In this document: positions 16,224-25,107 of the stretch, in pieces
Position numbering within the stretch: the first letter of the stretch is position 1
Layout: each line of letters begins with the position of its first letter
Assembly (NCBI RefSeq): GCF_031599675.1
Contig: NZ_CP134223.1
Coordinates: 4,526,001 to 4,590,000 of the forward strand
Direction of reading: 5' to 3'
Source: Paenibacillus pedocola
GTDB lineage: Bacteria; Bacillota; Bacilli; Paenibacillales; Paenibacillaceae
Length of the DNA stretch: 64,000 nucleotides
Notes under the pieces: generated by a model
The model's input: the letters and a program-made list of their open reading frames with translations, nothing else
What the model was told of the DNA's origin: nothing
Database searches by the model: none
Translations under genes and position numbers: made by a program

Positions 16224-17633
16224 TCAGCCTAATTCAAAATAGCGGTCAGCATTATGATAACAGATATCCTGCACGATGCGGCCCAGGAAAGGCAGATCCC
16301 TTGGCGCTTCGCCGTTTACGACCCAGCCTCCGATCAGGTTGCACAGAATACGGCGGAAATACTCGTGGCGCGTGTAGGACAGGAACGATCTGGAATCCGT
16401 CAGCATGCCGACAAAGCAGCTGAGCAGACCAAGATTCGACAGGGATGTCAGCTGCTTGATCATGCCGTCCTTCTGGTCGTTGTACCACCAGCCGGAGCCG
16501 AACTGGATTTTGCCCTTGATGCCGTCGCCCTGAAAAGAACCGGTCATCGCTGCCAGCACATCATTCTGTGCCGCATTCAGATTGTAAATGATCGTCTTGG
16601 GCAGCTCTCCGGTCCGGTCAAGCCCGTCGAGCAGCTTATATAACCGGTCGGCATAGCTGTTGTCGCCAATGGTATCGAAGCCAGTATCTGGTCCCAGCTC
16701 GCGGAATCTGCGCGTATTCGGATTACGGATTGCCCCGATATGCAGCTGCATGGCCCAGCCGTGCGCAGCGTATTGCCGGCCCATGGCCAGCAGCAGCGCA
16801 GTCGCGTATTGGTCACACTCCAGCCTGCTGAGGTTGTCACCGCCCAGACGTCTGCTGAAGATGTCTTCGAGGACTGAGGCCGGAGCTTCCTCATACGGCA
16901 GATGCGAGAACCCGTGGTCGGAGATCATGCAGCCCTGACGGTGGAAATATTCAATCCGCTCCAGCAGGGCACGTTCCATCAGCGCGAAGCTGGTAATCGG
17001 GTACCCTGCCGCCTGCTCCAGGCTGGTCAGATATGCCGGGAAGCTGTCGGCTTCAATCAGCAGTGCTTTATCCGGCCGGAAGGTCGGCGTCACTACGGTT
17101 TTGAAGGTGTTTTGACTTTGCCCGGCTATCCGGGCATGGTACTTCAGATCCTCCACAGGATCATCTGTAGTGCAGATCCATTTCACATTGGAGCGTGTGA
17201 TGAGTCCCTGAGCAGAGAAGCCCTTACCTGCAATCAGCGTATTGCAATGCTCATAGATTTCCCGCCAGTTCTGCGGATTCAGCTGCTCCTCTATGCCAAA
17301 ATAACTTTTCAATTCTAGGGCCGACCAGTGAAACAGCGGATTGCCGATTGTAAAGGGCAGAACCTCACTCCACTTGGAAAACTTCTCCTCATCGGAAGCA
17401 TTGCCTGTAATATATTTCTCGTCAATGCCAAAGGTTCTCAGCGCACGCCATTTATAATGGTCCCCGCCCAGCCAGACCTCAGTGATGCTGTTAAACCGTT
17501 TATCTTCAGCGATGGCCTGCGGATCAAGATGGCAGTGGTAGTCTATAATCGGCAAGTCCTTGGCATACTCATGGTAGAGTATCCGGGCTTCCTCAGACTG
17601 CAGCAGAAAATCCTCATGAATCAGTGCCTTCAT
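16224..17633 (-). CDS. uxaC: Glucuronate isomerase (uronate isomerase)
   Basis: A 469-residue amidohydrolase-superfamily enzyme that interconverts D-glucuronate and D-fructuronate (also D-galacturonate and D-tagaturonate). The N-terminus has the metal-binding H-x-H in I-D-Y-H-C-H-L-D-P (about residues 30-38). Characteristic UxaC segments follow: W-L-G-G-D-H-Y-K-W-R-A-L-R, W-I-C-T-T-D-D-P, and W-W-Y-N-D-Q-K-D-G-M near the C-terminus. Length matches the family. GGGAGC lies seven bases before the ATG. It is the last gene of the uxuA-uxuB-uxaC operon, 20 bp after uxuB, and ends at a strong terminator. Confidence 0.95.
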   Translation of the reverse strand: MKALIHEDFLLQSEEARILYHEYAKDLPIIDYHCHLDPQAIAEDKRFNSITEVWLGGDHYKWRALRTFGIDEKYITGNASDEEKFSKWSEVLPFTIGNPLFHWSALELKSYFGIEEQLNPQNWREIYEHCNTLIAGKGFSAQGLITRSNVKWICTTDDPVEDLKYHARIAGQSQNTFKTVVTPTFRPDKALLIEADSFPAYLTSLEQAAGYPITSFALMERALLERIEYFHRQGCMISDHGFSHLPYEEAPASVLEDIFSRRLGGDNLSRLECDQYATALLLAMGRQYAAHGWAMQLHIGAIRNPNTRRFRELGPDTGFDTIGDNSYADRLYKLLDGLDRTGELPKTIIYNLNAAQNDVLAAMTGSFQGDGIKGKIQFGSGWWYNDQKDGMIKQLTSLSNLGLLSCFVGMLTDSRSFLSYTRHEYFRRILCNLIGGWVVNGEAPRDLPFLGRIVQDICYHNADRYFELG

Positions 17634-17653
17634 TGCGCATGCTCCCTTACCTC

Positions 17654-19264
17654 TTATTTCAGATATTTCTCCAGTGTGCTTCTTACCGCTCCCGGTCCGG
17701 CCAGCAGCTCATAGAACATGCCTTCAATCTTATCGCCCAGGCCGATGTTATACAGCTTCACGCCGAACAGCTGCTCATCTTGCAGAATTGCCCGCACATT
17801 CGACGCGGCGTCCCCCAGCTTCACGCCCTGCAGATGCCCCTGCAGTGTTTCGAGCAGCGGGTCAGAACTGAGGGTGAAGGCGTTCCCTTCATCATCCACG
17901 CCCAGCAGATAGCGGCACCAGACGGCAATCGCCAGCGGAATCGCTGTCAGCCCAGCCGGATCAAGATCCTCTCTGCGGATATACGATTTAATCGTTTCCC
18001 CAAAGCGGATGCCGACCTTCTGCGAGGTATCGGTTGCAATCCGCTGCGGCGTGTCGGGAATAAATGGATTGGCGAAGCGCTCCTTCAGCACCTCATCCAG
18101 GAACTGCTTCGGACTAAGGATGCCCGGATCAACAACAACCGGCAGCCCTTCCGTGTAGCCGATGATTTCCACGAATTTGCGCAGCGTATCGTCCTTCATC
18201 TCATCGGCAATCAGGGTATAGCCGAGCAGACAGCCCGATACGGCGAGTGCGGTATGCAGCGGATTAAGGCAGGTGGTCACCTTCATCGTCTCCACCTTGT
18301 TGACGGTATCCCGGTCGGTGAAAATAATGCCCGCCTGCTCAAGCGGAGGACGGCCGTTCGTGAACTTGTCTTCAATGACCAGATATTCACTGATCTCAGC
18401 GTTTACAAACGGGGCAGTATAGGTATTCTTGGAGGTAACAATCACATCCATCTCACCGATGCCCTGCTCAAGCAGTGCTGCCTGCACCGTTTCCGACGGG
18501 CGCGGCGTGATTTTGTCGATCATCGACAGCGGGAAGGTGATCAGCTGCTCATTCTCCAGGTAAACCACGAAGCCTGCTTCCACCAACCCCTTGGCGGCCC
18601 ATTCTCTGGCAATGGTTACGACCCCATTCTTCAGCTTATCGCCGTTATGGGAGCAGTTGTCCATGCTGACGAAGGTCATCGGGTAGGCACCCTTCTGATA
18701 CCGCTTGTATGCAAGCGAAGCGACAATACTCATGGCATGAACGGGCTGCTCCGGACCGCCCGCAATGTCCTTCTCGACGATGCCGAGATATTGGCCGTTC
18801 GGGCCGGTCAGGGAATACCCCTTCTCCGTGATCGTGAAGCTGGCCATCTGCAGGCTCGGGTTCTCGAACACCTCCGTCAGCCTGTTGTAATCATCTTCAC
18901 GGTTCTTATCGGCGGCGAGGCCTTCTACGATGCTGCTGACGATTTTCTTCTGGAAATCGCCGCGCGCATTCATCAGTACCAGCAGGGTCAGATTATCATA
19001 CGGCTTGTAGACTTTATCGATCATCTCGAAGTCAAACGTCTCCGCCGCGATGATGCCCGTGTCCGCTGTGCCGCTGTCCAGCAGCTTCTGATGGGCATTC
19101 GCCACGAATCCGCGGAAAATATTGCCCGCACCGAAATGAATCCATTCCGGCTTCGCCAGCGTGTTCTCCGCTATTGTGTCATAGTCGAATTTGGGAAGTT
19201 CGACTCCAGCAGCCTCCCATGAGGCTGCCTCATCCAGGATACTGGTTCGGCTCAGGCGCAGCAT
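17654..19264 (-). CDS. uxuB: D-fructuronate (mannonate) oxidoreductase, mannitol dehydrogenase family
   Basis: A 536-residue long-chain polyol dehydrogenase. The N-terminal part has the nucleotide-binding H-F-G-A-G-N-I-F-R-G-F motif. The central and C-terminal parts include V-S-M-D-N-C-S-H-N-G and K-V-E-T-M-K-V-T-T-C-L-N-P-L-H-T, the latter containing the conserved catalytic K/N/H region of the family. The family uses NAD(H) to reduce fructuronate to mannonate or tagaturonate to altronate. The direct neighbour uxuA (mannonate dehydratase) favours fructuronate. It starts immediately after the uxuA stop, which points to coupled translation. A 532-residue antisense open frame is only a compositional shadow. 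Confidence 0.88.
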   Translation of the reverse strand: MLRLSRTSILDEAASWEAAGVELPKFDYDTIAENTLAKPEWIHFGAGNIFRGFVANAHQKLLDSGTADTGIIAAETFDFEMIDKVYKPYDNLTLLVLMNARGDFQKKIVSSIVEGLAADKNREDDYNRLTEVFENPSLQMASFTITEKGYSLTGPNGQYLGIVEKDIAGGPEQPVHAMSIVASLAYKRYQKGAYPMTFVSMDNCSHNGDKLKNGVVTIAREWAAKGLVEAGFVVYLENEQLITFPLSMIDKITPRPSETVQAALLEQGIGEMDVIVTSKNTYTAPFVNAEISEYLVIEDKFTNGRPPLEQAGIIFTDRDTVNKVETMKVTTCLNPLHTALAVSGCLLGYTLIADEMKDDTLRKFVEIIGYTEGLPVVVDPGILSPKQFLDEVLKERFANPFIPDTPQRIATDTSQKVGIRFGETIKSYIRREDLDPAGLTAIPLAIAVWCRYLLGVDDEGNAFTLSSDPLLETLQGHLQGVKLGDAASNVRAILQDEQLFGVKLYNIGLGDKIEGMFYELLAGPGAVRSTLEKYLK

Positions 19265-20341
19265 TTATTTCGCCCCCTTCACATTATCCAGGCTGTCCCA
19301 TACGCCGAGCAGGTACATGATACCCATCGCCCGGTCGTACAAGCCATACCCCGGACGGCAGTTTTTCTCTTCCCCCCACAGATGACGGCCGTGGTCCGGA
19401 CGCACATAACCCGTGTATCCGTTCTCGTGGTAGGCCTTAACGACTTCCGCCACATCTACGCTGCCATCCCGGCCGCGGTGGGATACTTCGATGAAGTCTC
19501 CGTTGTCAAATACCTTCACATTGCGGATATGGGCAAAATAAATCCGGTCATGGAACTCGCGAATCATCGCCGGGAGGTCGTTCTCCGGATTCGTACCAAG
19601 CGACCCAGTACAGAAAGTCAGGCCATTGTAAGGGCTGTCTACTAAATCCAGAAAACGGCGGATCGTATCGCGGCTGCGGATAATGCGCGGCAGGCCAAAG
19701 ATCGGCCAGGCCGGATCATCCGGGTGAATTGCCATTTTGATATCCACTTCTTCACATACCGGAATAATACGCTCCAGGAAATATTGCAGGTTGTCGAACA
19801 GTTTGTCTTCCGTCACATCTGCATAAGCTGCAAACAGCTCATCCAGCTTCGCCAGCCGTTCCGGCTCCCAGCCCGGCATGGTGAATTGTCCTGCGCCTTG
19901 GAGAATCCGGTCCACCATCTCACGCGGATTATCGGTAATGGCAGCCTTTTCATAAAAGAGGGCATTCGAACCGTCCGGCAGCTCCTTGTACAGCTCTGTG
20001 CGCGTCCAGTCGAACACCGGCATGAAGTTATAGCAGATGACTTTAACGCCGACTGTTGCGAGCTTACGGATTGTATCGATATAGATGTCGATATATTTGT
20101 CACGGGTCGGCAGGCCGATCTTGATATCATCATGAACGTTGACACTTTCCACCACGGCGGTGCTGAAGCCCTTGGCCGTAATCTGATCCGCCACTTCCTG
20201 TATCCGCCCCATCTCCCAGACCTCACCGGCTACCTTATCGTGCAGCGACCAGACGATACCCATTACCCCCGGAATCTGCCGTACATGGTCAAGCGTGATG
20301 TTATCGTTCCCTTCGCCATACCATCTCCACGTCATGTTCAT
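19265..20341 (-). CDS. uxuA: Mannonate dehydratase
   Basis: A 358-residue TIM-barrel enzyme that dehydrates D-mannonate to 2-keto-3-deoxy-D-gluconate. It begins M-N-M-T-W-R-W-Y-G-E-G-N-D and contains I-P-G-V-M-G-I-V-W-S-L-H, C-Y-N-F-M-P-V-F-D-W-T-R-T and H-P-D-D-P-A-W-P-I-F-G-L-P-R-I, all typical of UxuA with its metal-binding Cys/His/Asp residues. The frame is open for 13 more codons upstream, but GGAGGG lies seven bases before the ATG at 20341. It is the first gene of the uxuA-uxuB-uxaC operon and divergent from a GntR regulator, with a palindromic operator near its start of transcription. Confidence 0.95.
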   Translation of the reverse strand: MNMTWRWYGEGNDNITLDHVRQIPGVMGIVWSLHDKVAGEVWEMGRIQEVADQITAKGFSTAVVESVNVHDDIKIGLPTRDKYIDIYIDTIRKLATVGVKVICYNFMPVFDWTRTELYKELPDGSNALFYEKAAITDNPREMVDRILQGAGQFTMPGWEPERLAKLDELFAAYADVTEDKLFDNLQYFLERIIPVCEEVDIKMAIHPDDPAWPIFGLPRIIRSRDTIRRFLDLVDSPYNGLTFCTGSLGTNPENDLPAMIREFHDRIYFAHIRNVKVFDNGDFIEVSHRGRDGSVDVAEVVKAYHENGYTGYVRPDHGRHLWGEEKNCRPGYGLYDRAMGIMYLLGVWDSLDNVKGAK

Positions 20342-20391
20342 TAATAAGCCCTCCTTAGGATGTATAAACGATGATTTCAAATGCCTTGAAT

Positions 20392-20442
20392 CTTGTATAC
20401 AAGTTTGTGTAGATCATAAAATAAGCAACACAATTTTGTCAA
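20392..20442 (-). promoter_or_regulatory. uxuA promoter with GntR-type operator
   Basis: On the minus strand TTGACA (20442-20437) and TATGAT (20418-20413) are 18 bp apart. The perfect palindrome CTTGTATACAAG (20392-20403) sits right after the expected start of transcription, where bound repressor would block it. The core GTATAC recurs at 20459-20464 and at 20535-20540. The last copy overlaps the probable -10 of the divergent regulator gene, consistent with autoregulation. Confidence 0.82.
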
Positions 20443-20576
20443 TACTTCTTTTGAAAACGTATACTATTATCGATAAATAGCGAAAAAATTGACTTGTTTC
20501 GTGAAAGTTTTCTTTTATCACAGCGGACATTGATGTATACTAGAACTTAAAATACGGATGATGGAGCCGAAACACA

Positions 20577-21230
20577 ATGTCGATCAAAGAACAAATCATG
20601 AAGACGCTCAAGCATGAAATTCTGACCCTGACGCTGAAGCCCGGCACTATTCTCAGTGAGACTGTTCTATCCGAACGGTTCCAGATTTCGCGGACCCCGC
20701 TGCGTGATGTGCTGAAACAGCTCAGTCTGGAATCCTATATTGATATCTATCCGAAGAAGGGCAACCTGGTTTCGTTCATAGATCTGGAGTCGGTTGAACA
20801 GATTATTTATTTGCGCAGCGTCCTGGAAAAAGAGATCATGAAATATCTCTCGTCTCATCTGGTGCTGAAGGGTGTTCATGAGCTGAAGGAGATTCTGGAC
20901 AGGCAGAAGGCTGCGATCCATGAAGAGGATGCCACGGAGCATTTTCTCAACCTGGACGATTCGTTCCACGCTGCCCTTTTCCGGCTGGCCGGAAGGGAAT
21001 TCCTGTGGAATCTGATCCAGCAGTCCAATGTGCATTATGTCAGATACCGGCGGCTGCACATGCTCCGTCAGGAGAAGCTGGAGGAGATCTGGACGGAGCA
21101 CCAGCGTATCCTTGAATACATGACCTCTCAGGAAACGGACAAGCTAGACGCGCTGATCCATCACCATTTGCGCGAAGACATTAACTCGCTCTATTTGCAG
21201 GAGAACTTCGCAGACTACATCAAAGCTTAG
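20577..21230 (+). CDS. GntR-family transcriptional regulator (FCD subfamily)
   Basis: A 217-residue regulator. The winged helix (about residues 1-70) has the GntR pattern G-T-I-L-S-E-T-V-L-S-E-R-F-Q-I-S-R-T-P-L followed by R-D-V-L-K-Q-L. The C-terminal all-helical FCD domain includes L-N-L-D-D-S-F-H and the later H-H-H-L-R-E-D, residues that bind metal and effector in this group. FCD regulators next to uxu genes normally repress them until a hexuronate or its aldonate is present. It is divergent from uxuA, with shared GTATAC-core palindromes between the genes. Confidence 0.9.
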   Translation: MSIKEQIMKTLKHEILTLTLKPGTILSETVLSERFQISRTPLRDVLKQLSLESYIDIYPKKGNLVSFIDLESVEQIIYLRSVLEKEIMKYLSSHLVLKGVHELKEILDRQKAAIHEEDATEHFLNLDDSFHAALFRLAGREFLWNLIQQSNVHYVRYRRLHMLRQEKLEEIWTEHQRILEYMTSQETDKLDALIHHHLREDINSLYLQENFADYIKA

Positions 21231-21305
21231 TCATTCGTTAAGCTTCGGTCGCCTACAATTGTACAAGACCACCCTGAAGGGTGAATCTACTCCTCCCTTG
21301 ACCAG

Positions 21306-21384
21306 GGGCTGTCGGACAGCCCATTATTGTCCGCTGGGGCGAGCCGTGTTTCTGCGGAATCAGAGGGATTTATACCTCTGATTT
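21306..21384. repeat. Two hairpins in the gntR/GH2 convergent gap
   Basis: GGGCTGTC/GACAGCCC forms a tight hairpin at 21306-21322. A second one, AATCAGAGG/CCTCTGATT, spans 21358-21384 and has nearly the same stem as the units of the array at 50.9 kb. It is a lone copy here, in another convergent intergenic region. I see no gene in 21231-21480. Confidence 0.7.
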
Positions 21385-21480
21385 CGTGCCACGGCCGTTC
21401 CTCAGCAGGAGCTCCACTCCAACTTTAGGCGCTTCCTCGTCACAATAGACGAGACTCACGATATATTTAGCTGCAGCACA

Positions 21481-21518
21481 AACAGCCCGTCTCCGGAATG
21501 CCGGAGACGGGCTGTTCT
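21481..21518. terminator. Bidirectional terminator between gntR and the GH2 gene
   Basis: AACAGCCCGTCTCCGG pairs perfectly with CCGGAGACGGGCTGTT around an AATG loop. It lies between convergent genes and is followed by a short T-rich stretch. Confidence 0.85.
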
Positions 21519-21552
21519 TATAGTTATATTGTAATGCTATTCTGCTGTACTG

Positions 21553-24500
21553 CTATTTTTGAACTCCTCCAGCTTCATCCTTTGCAGGCAGAAACTGAAA
21601 CCACTGAAAGTCGAACCTGCTGCCCGGCAGAAACAGGAAGGTTACGGTCTGTTTGCCGCATACCGGCTCCAGTGTGAATTCCCGCTCCGTGTAAGATTCT
21701 GCGCCGGCAAACTCGACAAGCTGTTTGGATTCGCCGCCTTGGCCGCTGAACAGCAGATGCACTGTGTTGTTACGAAGCGCAGAACGCCCGCAGATAACAA
21801 GACGTGAGGTCCCCTGCTCCCCGAAATCCATGTCCTCAAAAATCAGCGACACATTGTTGCCGATGCCCTCAACCGCTGTCTCTGTTACAGAGAAAGTATC
21901 CCCGTAAATCCGGCTGTTCGCAAGGGCATCCAGGCGGGCGTAAGCTTTGCTCTCCCGGATAAACTGGAAGCCCTTCAAGTGAATCTTCTTCCGCAGGACA
22001 AATGACAGAGTCGTGATGCCGCTCAACCGTTTAGGCAGCTTGTAAGTTACTTCCTGGTATACATTCCATTGGGACGGTTTCTGGTAGAGTACCGTGTCCA
22101 GCAGCTCTGCGTCATCCTGCCCCGGGATACCTTCCCAAATGTCGATCGGATATTCGTCACTGTCCAGCGCAAAGATCGGCAGAGTGAGCTCATCCGCACC
22201 ATAGCTGCCAAAGTCGACACGCTCGAAACAGATCAGGCTCTCACCTTCCCGCGCCGTAGCTACACCGCGCTCATTGCCGTTGGTCAGATTATAACTGGCT
22301 TTGCTGTGATAAGCGGCGGAGACGAATTCATACGGGTTAAGGTATGCCTGCCCGAAGCCGGTCAACTTGAGCCCCATCTGTGAATAGAGGCGTATACCGT
22401 CCGCACCGTTCCCTGTTCCGCAGCGGATAAACACATCGCCATCCCCCAGAGCCGTAATAAGCGCCTCATGCCCGTTCACCGCCAGGGAAGCGAGATTGGA
22501 GTCCACACCGGCTGCATTAGTAATGCGCCACTCCACATCCCGGAAGGTCGCATTCTCCGGATGCAGCTTCACGCGGATCGGCAGACCCGCCTTATCCGGC
22601 GTAAGAACAAGACCCTCTGGACAGATGATTTCCAATTTCCGTACCGGAATCTCCGCCAGTGAAGGGCCGCTGATGTCCTTAGACTGCCCGTTTGCTTCCA
22701 GCGGGTTATCTGCATAGAGAATCAGCTCCTGCTCAGCACCCTTACGCATTGCAGGAAGAATCGAATTCAGCTCAATCTCAGCATCCGCAATACCCGGTGA
22801 GGCTGCACGCAGCGTGATCGGACCGGCTTCCAGTGTACCTGCAATAATTGCCAGCAGCTTGCCGCTGAACATCCGGCGGCTTACGCCTTTGTAGGCATCG
22901 TAATCGGTGCTGTCCCCGTTATCGAGACCGACTAGCCGTCCTGGTCCTTCAACGCTCAAGTGCACCCGGTTGTTGGCATTCTCCACCGGCAGACCCTGTG
23001 AATCGGCAGCAGCAATGGTCACGAAGATCAGATCCTGGCCGTCAGCCGTAAGTTCCAGCTTATCTCCTGAAAGGACCAGTGAAGCGGCATCCCCGAAGGA
23101 TGAGCGCTGCTCTTCAGCAATCACGTTACCATACTCGTCGTAGGCAACTGCCCGCAGAGTACCCTTCGTATACGGCAGCTGCCAGTTCCCGAGCAGCTGC
23201 AGGCCGCGGGCATGGTCGATGTCATAGGTTCCCTGCGAAATGTCATTTAGGAACAATTCAATCCGCGGCGCATTGGAGCACACCCGCACATCAATCAGCT
23301 GCCCCCCGGAGAAGTCCCAGTAAGGGAAAATATGAATCATCGGGCGGGTTCTGTAATCTGTCCATTCCGCCTGATAGATATAATAGGCATCCTTCGGAAA
23401 CCCTGCGGTGTCCAGTTGCCCGAAGTAAGAGTTCTTTGTGAAGTAAGGCGTCGGCTCACCGATATAATCGAAGCCTGTCCACAGGAACTGCCCGAGGGAA
23501 TATGCGGCATCCCGGTCCCCGGTGATGCAGGCTTCCGTGCTTTTGGCGCCCCAGCTGGTAGAGCTGTTGCCGAGCGAGGAGCACTGCTGATCATCATCGG
23601 CAAGAACCGGCTGGTCCAGCGGGAAATGATAGATTCCCCGGCTTTGTACGGTGGAGCAGGTCTCACTGCCGTAGATAATCCAGTCCGGATGCGCTTCATG
23701 GTGCCGGTCATAATATTTCTCACCGTAGTTGTACCCCGCGAGCTTGACGATGTCGGCGCATTTCTGGGCATTCTCCCAAGGCATGTAGTTCGATCCGATC
23801 GTCACAAAGCCGTTGCCACGCGGATCATGAATCAGCACTTCATCCTGCAGCATCCGGGTGACCTCCTGGCCGCGGGCATCGGCATGGGTATCATAAATCT
23901 CGTTGCCGATGCTCCACATGATCAGACTTGGCCGGTTCCGGTCCCGCCGAACCCAGCTGGCGATATCCTTCTTATACCATTCCGGAAAGAAACGGGCATA
24001 GTCGTAAGGCGTCTTGCTGCGTTCCCACATGTCAAAGGCTTCCGAGACAATCAGCACGCCCAGCTCATCCGCCAGCTCCATCAGCTCGGCCGCGGGCATA
24101 TTATGAGCAGTGCGGATGGCGTTCACACCCATCTCCTGCAGCAGCACGAACTGCCGCCGCAGGGCGGCTTTGTTGACGGCTGCCCCCAGCGCGCCCAGAT
24201 CATGATGCTGGCACACCCCGTTAAGCTTAAGGTGGCGGCCATTCAGGAAAAAGCCCTTTTGCCTATCCAGCTCCACCGTGCGGAGCCCGAAGCTCTGGGT
24301 CTGTTCTTGAGTAACTGCGTCTCCACCCAGCAGCTCTGTCTTAAGCGTATACAATCTGGGACTATCAATATCCCAGAGCTGCGGCTGCTCCACTGCCAGC
24401 CGGCTATGTGCATGCATAGTCTGCTCTGCGCTCTGCGCATGCACGGCAGCTTCTGCTTGGGCAACCACTACCCCGCCGGGATCCAGGACCGTGTGGCGGA

Positions 24501-25065
24501 GCTTCAATTCCGCAGAGCTTCCACCTGCTGCGATATGCAGCTCGGAATCTACATCCACTGTCCAGGTTCCACCGTCCGCCGGTCTGGCTGCTATATAGAT
24601 ACCATCAGACACAATATGCGTTTTCGGATACGTATGAAGCCATACGGAGCGGTAGATTCCCGCGCCGGAATACCAGCGGGAATTAGGCGATTCATGAATA
24701 ACCCGCATCACAATCGTATTGTCTCCGGCTTTGAGGAAGGGGGTAATCTCGAACTCAAAGGTTGAGTACCCATACTTCCATTCACCTGCAGCCTGTCCGT
24801 TAACATATAGTGTGGAATTCATGTATACGCCTTCAAAACGCAGAGAAAGACAACTATCCGCCGGCACCTCATCCAGGCTGAGGATTTTACGGTACCAGCC
24901 CTCACTGTTCTCATACAGGTCATGAGTGTTGTAGATCAGCCAGTCGTGAGGCAGCGTCACCGGCATCCACTCTCCCTCAGCAGCTACGTACACCAGCTCC
25001 GATCCAAGAGGCTGCTTGCTGAATTCCCAGTCGCCGTTCCATATCCTTTTCATGCTCATCGCCAT
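21553..25065 (-). CDS. Glycoside hydrolase family 2 protein (beta-galactosidase/beta-glucuronidase type)
   Basis: A 1170-residue cytoplasmic enzyme without a signal peptide. The order is a GH2 sugar-binding domain (about 1-160), an immunoglobulin-like domain, a TIM barrel (about 270-570), then about 600 residues of extra beta-rich domains. The acid/base is the Glu in S-I-G-N-E (near 389) and the nucleophile the Glu in Y-G-S-E-T (near 468). The long C-terminus is typical of Bacteroidetes/Firmicute GH2 enzymes acting on complex glycans. Substrate could be a beta-galactoside, beta-glucuronide or galacturonide; the hexuronate neighbours make a uronide plausible. The ATG at 25065 has GGGAGG upstream. 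It follows the solute-binding protein gene by 42 bp and is likely in its operon. Confidence 0.88.
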   Translation of the reverse strand: MAMSMKRIWNGDWEFSKQPLGSELVYVAAEGEWMPVTLPHDWLIYNTHDLYENSEGWYRKILSLDEVPADSCLSLRFEGVYMNSTLYVNGQAAGEWKYGYSTFEFEITPFLKAGDNTIVMRVIHESPNSRWYSGAGIYRSVWLHTYPKTHIVSDGIYIAARPADGGTWTVDVDSELHIAAGGSSAELKLRHTVLDPGGVVVAQAEAAVHAQSAEQTMHAHSRLAVEQPQLWDIDSPRLYTLKTELLGGDAVTQEQTQSFGLRTVELDRQKGFFLNGRHLKLNGVCQHHDLGALGAAVNKAALRRQFVLLQEMGVNAIRTAHNMPAAELMELADELGVLIVSEAFDMWERSKTPYDYARFFPEWYKKDIASWVRRDRNRPSLIMWSIGNEIYDTHADARGQEVTRMLQDEVLIHDPRGNGFVTIGSNYMPWENAQKCADIVKLAGYNYGEKYYDRHHEAHPDWIIYGSETCSTVQSRGIYHFPLDQPVLADDDQQCSSLGNSSTSWGAKSTEACITGDRDAAYSLGQFLWTGFDYIGEPTPYFTKNSYFGQLDTAGFPKDAYYIYQAEWTDYRTRPMIHIFPYWDFSGGQLIDVRVCSNAPRIELFLNDISQGTYDIDHARGLQLLGNWQLPYTKGTLRAVAYDEYGNVIAEEQRSSFGDAASLVLSGDKLELTADGQDLIFVTIAAADSQGLPVENANNRVHLSVEGPGRLVGLDNGDSTDYDAYKGVSRRMFSGKLLAIIAGTLEAGPITLRAASPGIADAEIELNSILPAMRKGAEQELILYADNPLEANGQSKDISGPSLAEIPVRKLEIICPEGLVLTPDKAGLPIRVKLHPENATFRDVEWRITNAAGVDSNLASLAVNGHEALITALGDGDVFIRCGTGNGADGIRLYSQMGLKLTGFGQAYLNPYEFVSAAYHSKASYNLTNGNERGVATAREGESLICFERVDFGSYGADELTLPIFALDSDEYPIDIWEGIPGQDDAELLDTVLYQKPSQWNVYQEVTYKLPKRLSGITTLSFVLRKKIHLKGFQFIRESKAYARLDALANSRIYGDTFSVTETAVEGIGNNVSLIFEDMDFGEQGTSRLVICGRSALRNNTVHLLFSGQGGESKQLVEFAGAESYTEREFTLEPVCGKQTVTFLFLPGSRFDFQWFQFLPAKDEAGGVQK

Positions 25066-25107
25066 AAATCCCTCCCATTAGTGGTTGCTATGCAATCCAT
25101 CTTCTTT

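Noticed and set aside
17624..19222. A 532-codon open frame antisense to uxuB
   Set aside because: It mirrors the GC-rich codon structure of uxuB, has no recognisable domain or ribosome binding site, and uxuB is certain.
23332..24765. A 477-codon open frame antisense to the GH2 gene
   Set aside because: Same reason: a shadow of a long GC-rich gene with clear GH2 motifs on the other strand.
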